From Kitasatospora purpeofusca (GTDB lineage Bacteria; Actinomycetota; Actinomycetes; Streptomycetales; Streptomycetaceae): a stretch of DNA of 64,000 nucleotides. The notes under the pieces are model-generated. The model had not been told where the DNA came from and ran no database searches. It worked only from the letters and a program-made list of their open reading frames with translations. Below, piece by piece: positions 16,061-24,541 of the stretch (within the stretch, counting starts at the first letter, position 1; the number at the start of each line of letters is the position of its first letter). Location of the stretch: NCBI RefSeq assembly GCF_000718025.1, contig NZ_JODS01000009.1, forward strand, positions 1-64,000, given 5' to 3'. Position numbers and translations under genes: made by a program.

Positions 16061-17908
16061 ATGCCGCAGATGACGGTCGACGGGCGCACCCTCGCGCTCT
16101 CGCACCTGGACAAGGTCTACTTCCCGCGGACCGGCACCCTCAAGGGCGAGGTCCTGCGCTACTACGCCGCCGTCCACAGCGCCCTGCTGCCGCACCTGCG
16201 CGACCGTCCGGTGTCCTTCCTGCGCTGCCCGGACGGCGTGGCGGCCGAGGTGTTCGTGGCGAAGAACCCACCGCCCGGCACGCCCGACTGGGTGCGCACG
16301 GCGGAGGTGCCGAGCAACAGCGGCGAGCTGCGCCAGGTGGTGCTGGAGGACGGCGCCGGGCTGCTCTCGGTGGTCAACCTGGGCTGTCTGGAGCTGCACG
16401 TGCCGCAGTGGCACGCCGCCGCGCCCGGGCTGGCGGACCGGTTGGTGCTGGACCTCGATCCGGGCGCGGGGGCGGACGTCCTCACCTGTCGCACCGTGGC
16501 CGGGCTGCTCCGCGAGCGGCTCGCGGCGGACGGTCTGGAGGCCTGGGTGAAGACCTCCGGCGGCAAGGGCCTCCATCTGCTGGTGCCGCTGGAGCCCACG
16601 CCGAGCGCCCGGGTGTCCGCCTACGCGAAGGAGCTGGCGGCCGAGCTGGAGGCGGCCCGCCCGGAGCTGGTCGTGCACACCATGGCGAAGGCCCGCCGCA
16701 CCGGCCGGGTGCTGGTCGACTGGTCCCAGAACTCGGCGAAGAAGACCACGGCCGCCCCGTACACGGTGCGGGCGCAGGAGCGGCCGACGGTGTCGGCGCC
16801 GCTGTCCTGGGCGGAGCTGGACGCGGCCGGGTCGGCGGCGGAGCTGGTGTTCACGATCGCCGAGGTGCCGGAGCGGCTGGCGGCCCACGGGGATCCGCTC
16901 GGGCCGCTGCTGGACCCGGCGCGGGCCCGGCCGCTGCCCGCGGCCGCGCCGCACCGCGCCCGACCCGCGTCCCCGTCCCCGGCCCCGTCCAAGTCCAAGT
17001 CCCCGTCCTCGGGCGGCCGCGACCCGGTGGTCCTGACCCCTCCGGTGGAGGTGATGCGCCCGGCCGCCGTGCCCGCCGTGCCGCCGGCGGACGGCCTCGG
17101 CGGCGGCGGGGTGCTCTACGAACTGAAGCTGGACGGCTTCCGCTGCGTGGCCTTCGCCCGGGGTCCGGACCGCCCGGCGTTCCTGCAGTCCCGCTCCGGA
17201 CGGGACCTCGCCGCCGAGTTCCCGCCGATCGCCGCTGCGGTCGCCCGGCTGCCGGCCGGGCTGGTGCTGGACGCGGAGCTGGTCGCCTGGCGCGGTGGCC
17301 GGTTCGCCTTCGAGGAACTGCTGCGGACCAGGCGGGACGGGGCCGCCGAGGACGTGGCGCTGGGGCTGATCGCCTTCGACGTGCTCGCCCTGCCCGGCCG
17401 GGACGTCCGGTCCCTGCCGCTGGCCGACCGGCGGCGGTTGCTGCTGGCCGCGCTGGCCGAGGTGCCGCCGCCGGTCCAGCCGGTCCTGGCGACCACCGAC
17501 CGGGCCGAGGCGCTGACCTGGACGGAGCAGCTCGCCGACACCGGCGTGGAGGGGCTGGTCTGCAAGGCCGCCGGTTCGGCGTACCGGCCGCGCGGGGCGG
17601 GCCGGGTCTGGGTGAAGTACCGGCGCGGCGACACCGTGGACGCCACCGTCCGCGCCGTGACCGGACCGCCCGCGCGGCCCCGGGCGGTGGTCCTGGAGCT
17701 GGACGACGGCCGGGTGCTGCTCTCCTCCCCGCCGCTGTCGCCGCTCCAGTCGCGGCAGGTGGCGGAGCTGGCCGCCGGGCGGCTCGGGGCGCCCGTCCAC
17801 GATCCGCAGTACGGCGACGTCCGGCCGCTGACCGCCCCGCTGCGGGCCGAGGTGACCGTCACCGGCCGGCCGCCGGCGGCGCTGTTCGTCCGCCTGCGCG
17901 GCGACTGA
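16061..17908 (+). CDS. ligD: LigD-type polymerase-ligase for non-homologous end joining
   Basis: A 615-residue two-domain enzyme. Residues 1-290 are an archaeo-eukaryotic-primase-type polymerase with the metal motif LVLDLDPG (Asp131, Asp133) and the conserved VKTSGGKGLHL. After a Ser/Pro/Lys linker (about 291-320) comes an ATP-dependent DNA ligase domain. Its adenylated lysine is Lys356 in LYELKLDGFR, with VEGLVCK and WVKYRR downstream. It would fill and seal double-strand breaks with Ku. The 3'-phosphoesterase domain found in mycobacterial LigD is absent, and no ku gene lies in this window. GGAGG at 16051-16055 supports the ATG at 16061. Confidence 0.92.
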   Translation: MPQMTVDGRTLALSHLDKVYFPRTGTLKGEVLRYYAAVHSALLPHLRDRPVSFLRCPDGVAAEVFVAKNPPPGTPDWVRTAEVPSNSGELRQVVLEDGAGLLSVVNLGCLELHVPQWHAAAPGLADRLVLDLDPGAGADVLTCRTVAGLLRERLAADGLEAWVKTSGGKGLHLLVPLEPTPSARVSAYAKELAAELEAARPELVVHTMAKARRTGRVLVDWSQNSAKKTTAAPYTVRAQERPTVSAPLSWAELDAAGSAAELVFTIAEVPERLAAHGDPLGPLLDPARARPLPAAAPHRARPASPSPAPSKSKSPSSGGRDPVVLTPPVEVMRPAAVPAVPPADGLGGGGVLYELKLDGFRCVAFARGPDRPAFLQSRSGRDLAAEFPPIAAAVARLPAGLVLDAELVAWRGGRFAFEELLRTRRDGAAEDVALGLIAFDVLALPGRDVRSLPLADRRRLLLAALAEVPPPVQPVLATTDRAEALTWTEQLADTGVEGLVCKAAGSAYRPRGAGRVWVKYRRGDTVDATVRAVTGPPARPRAVVLELDDGRVLLSSPPLSPLQSRQVAELAAGRLGAPVHDPQYGDVRPLTAPLRAEVTVTGRPPAALFVRLRGD

Positions 17909-17920
17909 GGACCTGCGCCG

Positions 17921-18580
17921 TCAGTTCGGTTCCGCTTCTCCCTCGGTGTGGCGGGACGGGACCGGCTCGTGGGCGAGGGCCCACGGCGGGTGCGGGCCGC
18001 CAGCCGGCCGGGCGTGCGCGAACTCCGTCACCAGGGCCTCGGTGAAGGCCGGCAGGTCGCTCGGCCGACGGCCGGAGACCAGCACCCCGGGGCCGTCCCG
18101 GCAGACGTGGACCGGTTCGTCGGCCCAGTAAGCACCGGCGTTCACCAGGTCGGTTCGGATGCTCGGCGAGGAGGTGAGGGTGCGTCCGCGCACCGCGTCC
18201 GCCTCGATCAGCGTCCACGCGCCGTGGCCGGTCACCGCGACCGGCCGGCCGACGGCGGCCAGCTGATGGACCAGGGCCACGGCCGCGCGGTCCAGGCGCA
18301 GGCAGTCGGGGTTGGCGACGCCGCCCGGCAGTACCAGGCCGTCGTAGGCACCCGGGTGTGCCAGCGCGACCACGTCGTCGACGGGGAAGGCGTCCGCCCG
18401 GTCGAGGTGCCGGTACGCGTCGACGAGTCCGGGGCGGGTGGACAGCAGCCGCGGCGTGCCGCCGGCCTCCGCCACGGCCTGCCAGGGGACGGTGAGGTCC
18501 ACCTGCTCGACACCTTCGGGAGCGACCAGGAAGGCGATCGTCCGGCCGGTGAGGACGGTCAGCGGCATCCGGGCCACCAC
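17921..18580 (-). CDS. DJ-1/PfpI-family protein lacking the nucleophilic cysteine
   Basis: A 219-residue protein with the DJ-1/PfpI layout: IAFLVAPEGVEQVDLTVPW near the start with the conserved acidic residue (Glu25), then YDGLVLPGGVANPDCLR and VAVTGHGAWTLIEADAVRGRTLT. In PfpI and YhbO relatives the elbow reads CHGP. Here the Cys is replaced by Gly118, so classical protease or deglycase chemistry is unlikely. The remaining fold, including the TSSPSIRTDL stretch, is well kept. GTG 18580 follows a GGAGGGAG ribosome-binding site; ATG 18568 is an alternative. It is the last gene of a minus-strand stress-type group. Confidence 0.88.
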   Translation of the reverse strand: MVARMPLTVLTGRTIAFLVAPEGVEQVDLTVPWQAVAEAGGTPRLLSTRPGLVDAYRHLDRADAFPVDDVVALAHPGAYDGLVLPGGVANPDCLRLDRAAVALVHQLAAVGRPVAVTGHGAWTLIEADAVRGRTLTSSPSIRTDLVNAGAYWADEPVHVCRDGPGVLVSGRRPSDLPAFTEALVTEFAHARPAGGPHPPWALAHEPVPSRHTEGEAEPN

Positions 18581-18619
18581 CCGGTTCTCCCTCCGCTCAC
18601 GGACACGGCTCGCACCGGC

Positions 18620-18961
18620 TCAGCCGCCGGGGCGCGCACCGGACCGGTCCACGCGGTCGGCGGCGGTCGGGCCGCGCCCGGCCAGTTCGACGGCGGCGGG
18701 CGGCGGGGCGAGGCGGATCCGGGCGCGCGGGCAGTCCAGGTGGACGACCAGCTCCAGGTGGTCGACCCGGGCGACCGTCCCGATCGGGACCAGCAGCGGG
18801 GCGCCCGGCACCCACGGCCTGGTGTCCACCAGCAGGTGGTCCCCGGCGTCCTGGTCGACCCGGCCGAGCGGGCCGTCCGTCGCCTCGACGTCGTAGCCGA
18901 CCAGGACGAGGTCGGCGGCATGGTGGGAGCCCGGACGGTACTCCCTCAGCTCGGTGGTCAT
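18620..18961 (-). CDS. PRC-barrel-like domain protein
   Basis: A 113-residue protein with one PRC-barrel-like domain (about 10-85): DLVLVGYDVEATDGPLGRVDQ, then HLLVDTRPWVPGAPLLVPIGTV. This fold occurs in the photosynthetic reaction-centre H subunit and RimM, and as stand-alone stress proteins in actinobacteria. The ATG at 18961 shares its A with the TGA of the upstream DUF3040 gene (TGATG), so it is translationally coupled. The C-terminal 30 residues are low complexity. The function is structural or adaptor-like at best guess. Confidence 0.78.
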   Translation of the reverse strand: MTTELREYRPGSHHAADLVLVGYDVEATDGPLGRVDQDAGDHLLVDTRPWVPGAPLLVPIGTVARVDHLELVVHLDCPRARIRLAPPPAAVELAGRGPTAADRVDRSGARPGG

Positions 18962-19482
18962 CACGCCTCCGGGTGGTCCCACGGGCGGCGTTCGCGGCGG
19001 CCCGGGTCGTCGCGGTCGTCACCCGGGTCGTCGGCCCGACCGGCGCCCCGGCCGTCGCCCCGGTCGTGGTACGGGCCCCAGCTCCGGTGCTCACCGGGCC
19101 ACGGCCCGCGGCCCCAGTGGTCCCCCCGGTCCGGCGAGCCGTCCGCCGGGTCGACCCGGTGCCGCCGGTGGCGGCGCAGCACGACCGAGAGACCGGCCGC
19201 GATCATGACGCTGCCGACCCACACGGCTCCCGTGGCGATCGCCACCACGGCCGTCGGCTTGCGCACCGCGATGCTGAGGCAGAGCGCCGCCATCACCAGC
19301 GCCGTCATCAGCACGCCGGTCGGCAATCGGCGGCCGAGGCCGCGCAGCGCGCTCCCGACGCGGTGCGGCCGTTCCGCTCCCATCGTGCTCAACCGCCGGT
19401 CGAGGCGGGTGTCCCGGCTCAGATCGCACTCGATCTCGGCGAGGAGCCGCCGCTCCCGTCCGCTCAAAGCGGGTCCGTCCAT
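18961..19482 (-). CDS. DUF3040 membrane protein
   Basis: A 173-residue protein. Residues 1-40 match the DUF3040 head (LSGRERRLLAEIECDLSRDTRLDRRL). Two hydrophobic segments follow (about 55-72 and 76-97), and a long His/Arg/Asp/Gly-rich polar tail follows these. The ATG at 19482 is preferred over the in-frame ATG at 19518 because GGAGGTGACC sits 6 bases upstream. It heads a transcript with the PRC-barrel gene. DUF3040 proteins have no known activity; many sit in stress or dormancy clusters of streptomycetes. Confidence 0.87.
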   Translation of the reverse strand: MDGPALSGRERRLLAEIECDLSRDTRLDRRLSTMGAERPHRVGSALRGLGRRLPTGVLMTALVMAALCLSIAVRKPTAVVAIATGAVWVGSVMIAAGLSVVLRRHRRHRVDPADGSPDRGDHWGRGPWPGEHRSWGPYHDRGDGRGAGRADDPGDDRDDPGRRERRPWDHPEA

Positions 19483-19550
19483 CTCGGTCACCTCCGGCAC
19501 GTCCGGTGACGACGACATCCCGTCCGGGCGTCTGCCCGGTGGGGGGTGCG

Positions 19551-20009
19551 CTAACCGCTCCGGCCCGCGAGGGCGACGGACGCGGCCGGGCGACGGTCGC
19601 CGAACGCCCGCGGACGGGCGAGCAGGCTGTCGTCCAGCACACACAACAGGGCCGCGGCGTCGGGGTGCACCTCGGCGGCTCCCGCCGCCCTCACCTCCGC
19701 GGCCGTGACACCGGGGCCGGGACCGAGCACCGCGACACAGGGCACTCCGGCCAGCCGCGCGACCCGGACCTCGGGCGCGCTCGCGGCGACGAACACGGCG
19801 TGCGACGGTTTGCCGTCGACCAGGTCGAGGGCGACCCGGACCGGATCGCGGCCAGGATCGGTCACGGTGAGTGCCGGGGTCCCGCTCGGGCCGGGGGCGG
19901 TCAGGACCACCGTCCAGCCCCGTGCCGCGCACTCGCGCAGCAGGGCGGCGGAACCGCGTGACGTCGCACGCCAACCGGCCCCGAAGAGTGCCGCCGAGAC
20001 GACTGTCAT
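19551..20009 (-). CDS. Degenerate HAD-like protein
   Basis: A 152-residue protein that resembles the second half of an HAD phosphatase: the run from VALDLVDGKPSHAVFV through VRVARLAGVPCVAVLGPGPG and AAEVRAAGAAEVHPDAAALL follows the usual arrangement of motif III and the distal Rossmann strands. The N-terminal DxDxT nucleophile motif is missing; the protein begins MTVVSAALFGAGWRATS. The motif-IV acidic pair is also absent (AASAPEVRVA). It is likely a pseudoenzyme or a worn relic. It lies 68 bp upstream of the DUF3040 gene on the same strand. Confidence 0.62.
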   Translation of the reverse strand: MTVVSAALFGAGWRATSRGSAALLRECAARGWTVVLTAPGPSGTPALTVTDPGRDPVRVALDLVDGKPSHAVFVAASAPEVRVARLAGVPCVAVLGPGPGVTAAEVRAAGAAEVHPDAAALLCVLDDSLLARPRAFGDRRPAASVALAGRSG

Positions 20010-20465
20010 GGCCCACCGTTCCCGTTCCGCACCACGCACCGGCGCGCCCTTCCAGGTTAGGCCCGCGCCCCCGGGACCGCCCGGCGTCCCGGGTCACTCC
20101 GGGTGACGACTCGCAGCTGTCCGGAATCCTCTCGGCGCCGACGCCCGGCCGTGCCAGGATCGAGCCATGATCACCCCGCTCACCGCCCGCCCCACCGCAC
20201 CGAACGGGGACGGGGAAGGGGACGACTCGCGGAACGGCGGCCTCCGGCGACGCACCCCCGCGCGGACCGGTCCCTGGGGGCGCGCGGCCCCTTCGGTCGC
20301 GCCCCCAAGCTCGGGTCGCGGCAGCCCCCGCAACCAGCGGCGGACGGTGACCGCACCGACGCGGAGCGCATCCGTTCCATTGACAGTCCGCCGGAACCGC
20401 CCCGATCCTCGCCGGTACGGCCCGGCCACCGAGCAGGGCCGCTCGACGACCGGGGGTGGTCAGCG
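20010..20465. other. 456-bp stretch without a convincing gene
   Basis: An open frame from 20167 to 20469 ends in an ATGA overlap with the next gene, but it is low in complexity (Arg/Pro/Gly/Thr) and has weaker third-position GC than its neighbours, so I do not call it. TTGACA at 20380-20385 with a loose -10 (GATCCT at 20404) could be the promoter of the membrane-protein gene at 20466. Confidence 0.4.
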
Positions 20466-20870
20466 ATGACGGACCAGTGGACAGCGCGGCGCATGCCGCG
20501 GGCGGTCAGGTGGGCGGTCGCGGGCGTGTGGGTGCACGCCGCACTCAGCGGATTCGCGGGCCTCGTGCTGCTCGCCGCCCTCGGCCGCAACCAGGGCGGC
20601 GAGGTCGCACCGGTACGGTTCATCGCGATGGCCTCCGTCCTGGTGGGCCTGCTGCTCGGCACCTGCGCCGGCCTCGCCTCCCGCCGCGCGGGCTGGACCA
20701 GGACCACCGTGGTCGTCGTCGAGGCCCTCTCGGTGGCGACGGCCGCCCTCCTCCTGCTGACCGGCTCCCTCGCCGCCCTCACCGGCATCGCCCTCGGCGC
20801 CTTCGTCCTCCGCACCTTCCTCTCCCCCGTCGGCCGCGCCTGGTTCGACGACCAGGCCCCGTCCGGGTGA
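20466..20870 (+). CDS. Small integral membrane protein
   Basis: A 134-residue protein of unknown function with about three or four membrane spans (about 16-40, 50-70, 78-97, 98-115). It ends in a short polar tail (SPVGRAWFDDQAPSG). The topology and final GRAWF resemble small streptomycete membrane proteins encoded beside other small genes, but I cannot name a family. Start at ATG 20466. Confidence 0.75.
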   Translation: MTDQWTARRMPRAVRWAVAGVWVHAALSGFAGLVLLAALGRNQGGEVAPVRFIAMASVLVGLLLGTCAGLASRRAGWTRTTVVVVEALSVATAALLLLTGSLAALTGIALGAFVLRTFLSPVGRAWFDDQAPSG

Positions 20871-20962
20871 ACCGACCGCCGACGACCCGGTGTTCGCCGA
20901 GCCAGGCGGCGGTGCGGGGCGGCGGGTGCGGGGCTGCGTGGGCCGGTGCGGGGCGGCGGCGC

Positions 20963-21922
20963 TCAGGGCAGCAGGGCGGCCGCCGCGTTCCGGAGGGTGA
21001 TGTCGATCGATTCCCGCACCCGGGTGAGTTCCGGCAGCTTCTCCTCGATCTCCCGCTCCTCGTAGGCGGATTCGACCGCGAACCAGACGCCGACCACGTT
21101 GTTCTCCCGCTTGCACCGGACATCGGCGGCCGCCGTGGCCAGCTCGGTCGCCGAGGGGACCGGGGAGTGCCAGGCGGCGTCGTTCGCGGCGGCGGCCGGC
21201 GTCCCGTAGTCGAATCCGCTCGCCTTCATGCACGAGGACCATTTCCGGAACACCTCCTTGACCCTCTCGTCGGCCGTCGACCGTTGGTAGTTGCCGAAGT
21301 TGACGTCCACGGCCACCTGCGCGTCCTGGAACGTCCCGCCGCCCGCGGTGACCGCCTGCTGGGCCTCGCCCGCGCATCCGCCCGGGGGGATCGGGGTCCC
21401 GCGGAAGACCCCCGTCCGGGAACCCCCCGGAGCTTGGGGTGCCCCGCTCCCCGCGCCGAGCACGAGGCGCACGTCCGGGGAGAGGGACTCGGTCGGTGTC
21501 GGCGTCGACCCGTCCCCCGAGGCATCGCCGTGGTACCCGCGGACGGCGGCGACGGCCGGGTCGGTGGGGTCGTACCGGTGCGCGGTCTGGCCGGTGCGTC
21601 GGTCGGACTCGCGGACCGCCGGCTCGTAGTCCAGCCCGAACCGCTTCATGCAGGTCGAGACCAGACGGGCCCAGCCGCGGTCCATCCGCGCGTTCTCCTC
21701 CGGGTTGATCAGGTACTTCTCGACCGGGAGCGCCCGGTCCGAGGTGCTCGCCAGCACGGGGACGTCCGGGACGGCGGGAGCGGGGACTGCCGGGACTGCG
21801 GCAGCGGAGCCGGCCGGTGCCGGGGAGTCCGGCGGGCGGCCCGAGTCCGGTCCGCCCGCACTCGTGCAGGCCGCGGAGGTCGCGGCGAGGAGTCCCGCCA
21901 GAAGAAGGGTCGCTCGAATCAT
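20963..21922 (-). CDS. Secreted lipoprotein of unknown function
   Basis: A 319-residue lipoprotein. MIRATLLLAGLLAATSAAC is a classic type II signal peptide with the lipid-modified Cys at residue 19. A Pro/Ala-rich linker follows to about 55. The mature part has two similar elements, STCMKRFGLDY (about 90) and SSCMKASGFDY (about 235), and lone Cys residues that could pair. These repeats suggest an internally duplicated domain seen in many streptomycete lipoproteins, but no function is known. Start at ATG 21922. An open frame extends 61 codons further upstream but would bury the signal peptide. Confidence 0.85.
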   Translation of the reverse strand: MIRATLLLAGLLAATSAACTSAGGPDSGRPPDSPAPAGSAAAVPAVPAPAVPDVPVLASTSDRALPVEKYLINPEENARMDRGWARLVSTCMKRFGLDYEPAVRESDRRTGQTAHRYDPTDPAVAAVRGYHGDASGDGSTPTPTESLSPDVRLVLGAGSGAPQAPGGSRTGVFRGTPIPPGGCAGEAQQAVTAGGGTFQDAQVAVDVNFGNYQRSTADERVKEVFRKWSSCMKASGFDYGTPAAAANDAAWHSPVPSATELATAAADVRCKRENNVVGVWFAVESAYEEREIEEKLPELTRVRESIDITLRNAAAALLP

Positions 21923-22348
21923 CGGATTTCCGCGCGGCACGGCATTCGGTCCCTTCGAGGCTTTTTCCGATTTCTTGGTGGTACTCGTGCATTCCGGTCG
22001 ATCGGTCGGCCATTCGCCCCCTGGCCCCCCGTTCACGCGGTGCGTCCGCGTTCGCCCGATATGGACGCCGAGTCCGGGAGCGGTCGTGCTGTTGGCATAC
22101 GTCACGGAGCGGTCGATATCCCCCGCATTCCTTACCGCAAAGCTGATGTGAGTGGCCGTCAGGAGCCTTGACCGGGGTGGGGCGCTGTCTGATGATACTC
22201 AGGGCCCGGTGGGACGGGCGCACTTCCACCTCCGGGGCGTCAGCCGATTCGGAGCAGGCCGGACCGCGATTCGAGCGGGCGACCGGCGGCCCGGGCTTCG
22301 GTCCACGATCCGGCTCGACGTGCCGATTCGAGCACCCGAAAGGTGACC
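21923..22348. other. 426-bp divergent promoter region
   Basis: It separates the lipoprotein gene (minus) from the I36-like gene (plus). Its GC content is locally lower. TTGACC at 22168 with GATACT at 22194 has a long 20-bp spacer, so it is a weak promoter candidate. Nothing else is recognised. Confidence 0.4.
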
Positions 22349-22783
22349 ATGAAACTCACGGGGAATATCAGGATCGGGGTCGCGGCGCTGCTCGCCGCCG
22401 GCGGTCTCGCGATTTCGGTGCCGGCCGCTTCCGCCGCCCCGAACCCGGGCACGTGCAGCGGTAGCGACTTCTGCCTCTACTTCAACTCCGACTTCAAGGG
22501 CGCCACGTTCGAGGACGGCCGGGGCAACTCGCAGACCCCCGAGAACTACGGCGCTCCGAACTGGTACAGGTTCTCGGGGGGCAACGGGGCCGGGTCGTAC
22601 GTGAAGAACAACGCCGCGTCGGCGTGGAACTTCAACCTCAACTACAGCGTGACGGTCTACTTCAACTCGAACAACAGCGGCCCGAGCCAGTTCATCAAGC
22701 GCCTGACCGGCGCCAACCTCAACGACCAGCTGAAGAACAACAACGCGTCGCAGTGCCTCGACTTCTTCCAGTACTGCCCGTGA
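22349..22783 (+). CDS. Secreted peptidase-inhibitor-I36-type protein
   Basis: A 144-residue exported protein. The signal peptide covers about 1-30, ending SAAA. The mature part shows the I36/beta-gamma-crystallin-like pattern FCLYFNSDFKGATFED, then WYRFSGGNGAGSYVKNNAASAWNF. Four Cys residues in the mature part (in GTCSG, DFCLY, SQCLD and QYCP) can form two disulfides. The Streptomyces metalloprotease inhibitor SMPI is the reference of this family, but many relatives have untested activity. AAAGGTGA is 6 bases before ATG 22349. Confidence 0.87.
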   Translation: MKLTGNIRIGVAALLAAGGLAISVPAASAAPNPGTCSGSDFCLYFNSDFKGATFEDGRGNSQTPENYGAPNWYRFSGGNGAGSYVKNNAASAWNFNLNYSVTVYFNSNNSGPSQFIKRLTGANLNDQLKNNNASQCLDFFQYCP

Positions 22784-22836
22784 GAATTCCGGGGCAGCGG
22801 CTCCGCGGGGATCGTCCGACCGCTCCGCGGCCCTGA

Positions 22837-22859
22837 CCACCGGTCCGGCCGGCCGGTGG
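22837..22859. terminator. Hairpin between converging genes
   Basis: CCACCGG (22837-22843) pairs with CCGGTGG (22853-22859) around a 9-base GC-rich loop, placed between the I36-like gene and the minus-strand flavoprotein gene. It could terminate either transcript. Confidence 0.5.
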
Positions 22860-22861
22860 GG

Positions 22862-24190
22862 TCAGCCCCGGCTGCTCGGGGCGAGGCGGCCGAGGATGTG
22901 GAGGAGGCGGTCCAGGGCGTCGCGGGAGTTGGGCTCGGTCAGGTTGACCATCAGCCGGAAGGCGGCGCGGAGGAGGGCCGGGTTGCCGAGGCCGGCGGCG
23001 CCCGCGGCGCCGACCAGGCGGGGGCGGCTCAGCGCGGCGGCGGTGAGGCGGCCGAGGGCGAAGTAGCCGTCGTAGGCGGCGCGGAGGGTCTGGGGGTAGG
23101 CGCGCAGGGCGAGGTCGCGGCCGCGGTCGGTGCGGCGGGCCAGGGCCTGGACGACGGTCTCGGCGGCGTAGCGGCCGGACTCCATCGCGTAGGCGATGCC
23201 CTCGCCGGTGGCCGGGCTGACCGTGCCGCCCGCGTCGCCGATCAGCAACAGGCCGTCGGCGTAGTGGGGTTGACGGTTGAGGCCCATCGGGAGGGCGGAG
23301 CCCCGGATGGGTTCGGTGACGGCCTCGGGGTGGTAGCCGTAGTCGGCGGGCAGGTTCTCGCACCAGCGGCGGAGCAGGTGCTTCCAGTCCACCTCGCGCG
23401 GCACCGCGCCGGTGTCGACGACGCCCAGGCCGACGTTGGCGGTGCCGTCGCCCATGCCGAACACCCAGCCGTAGCCCGGGAGGAGGCGGCGGTCCCGGTC
23501 CGACGGGTCGCGCAGGTCCAGCCAGGCCTCCAGGTAGCGGTCCTCGTGGCGCGGGGTGGTGAAGTAGGTCCGGTAGGCGACGCCCATCGCGCGGTCGGTC
23601 CGGCGGTAGCGCTTCATCGCCAGCGAGAGCCGGGTGGAGTTGCCGTCGGCGGCCACGACCAGGGGCGCGTGGTAGGAGACGGGGCGGCGCTCCTCGCCGA
23701 GCCGGGCGGTGACGCCGGTGATCCGGCCGGTCCGCTCGTCGAGCAACGGGCCGTCCACGTTGGCCCGTTCGACCAGTCGGGCGCCGGCCGCGGCGGCGCG
23801 GCGGGCGAGCAGTTCGTCGAAGTCGGCGCGGCGGCGGACGAGCCCGAAGCCGGGGAAGGCGGAGAGTTCCGGCCAGTCGAGTTCCAGCCGGTGTCCGCCC
23901 GCGACGATCCGCAGTCCGCGGTTGTGCAGCCAGCCGGCGGACTCCGAGACGTCGATGCCGAGATCGATCAACTGCCGTACCGCGCGCGGGGTGAGGCCGT
24001 CGCCGCAGACCTTCTCCCGGGGGAAGGCGGACTTCTCCAGCAGGAGGACATCCAGGCCGGTCCGGGCCAGGTGGTAGGCGGCGGTGGAGCCGGCGGGGCC
24101 CGCGCCGACCACGATGACGTCGGCGGTGTCGGCGGACGGGTTGGCCGGGTCGGCCGGGCGGGTGGACGGCTGCTGTGCTGGGCCGGGCAT
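22862..24190 (-). CDS. Geranylgeranyl-reductase-family flavoprotein
   Basis: A 442-residue FAD-dependent reductase. The FAD-binding loop is VIVVGAGPAGSTAAYHLA at about 25-42. The family motif EKVCGDGLTPRA follows at about 59-70, and the second flavin motif LLIGDAGGTVSPATGEGIAYAM sits at about 325-346. Related enzymes saturate isoprenoid chains: ChlP, archaeal lipid GGR, and the menaquinone side-chain reductase MenJ. In actinobacteria menaquinone or another polyprenyl lipid is the likely substrate, but there are no menaquinone genes beside it. Monocistronic. Confidence 0.9.
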   Translation of the reverse strand: MPGPAQQPSTRPADPANPSADTADVIVVGAGPAGSTAAYHLARTGLDVLLLEKSAFPREKVCGDGLTPRAVRQLIDLGIDVSESAGWLHNRGLRIVAGGHRLELDWPELSAFPGFGLVRRRADFDELLARRAAAAGARLVERANVDGPLLDERTGRITGVTARLGEERRPVSYHAPLVVAADGNSTRLSLAMKRYRRTDRAMGVAYRTYFTTPRHEDRYLEAWLDLRDPSDRDRRLLPGYGWVFGMGDGTANVGLGVVDTGAVPREVDWKHLLRRWCENLPADYGYHPEAVTEPIRGSALPMGLNRQPHYADGLLLIGDAGGTVSPATGEGIAYAMESGRYAAETVVQALARRTDRGRDLALRAYPQTLRAAYDGYFALGRLTAAALSRPRLVGAAGAAGLGNPALLRAAFRLMVNLTEPNSRDALDRLLHILGRLAPSSRG

Positions 24191-24541
24191 GCGACGCTCC
24201 CACGGGTGTCGGTCCTGCGGCGGACTCGGCTGATTCGGCGGACACCCGACGATATGGAGCCCGGCGGTCGCGCCGCACCCGACACGCGGGCATCCGGCGG
24301 CCCGCCCGGCCGCTCCGGGCGGATCCGGCGCACCGGTCCCCCGCCCCGGAGTGACCGGATTATGACGGTCGATCAGTCAGACAATCATGTCGCGAACACC
24401 GCACATCGGCCCGGCCCCGGAACGCCCCGGACCGGACGGACGGACGGGCGGACGGGCGGACGCACGAAGGGCCGGCGACCTCACCAGGTCGCCGGCCCGT
24501 TCGACCGTCCCGCTCCGCCCCGCAGGGGAGGCGGGCGGCGC
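24191..24541. other. 351-bp spacer with simple repeat and terminator
   Basis: It holds a short purine/C tandem repeat of GGAC/GGGC units (about 24431-24465) and the antiporter terminator (24469-24498). No gene is seen. The promoter of the flavoprotein gene should lie at its left end. Confidence 0.5.
24469..24498 (-). terminator. Terminator of the ChaA-like gene
   Basis: Perfect 13-bp stem (24469-24481 with 24486-24498), 4-base loop CACC, 43 bp past the stop of the minus-strand antiporter gene. Confidence 0.8.

Noticed and set aside
20167..20469. 100-codon frame ending in ATGA overlap with the membrane-protein gene
   Set aside because: Composition is Arg/Pro/Thr-rich, codon choice differs from true neighbours, no ribosome-binding site or family match. 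The overlap alone is not enough.
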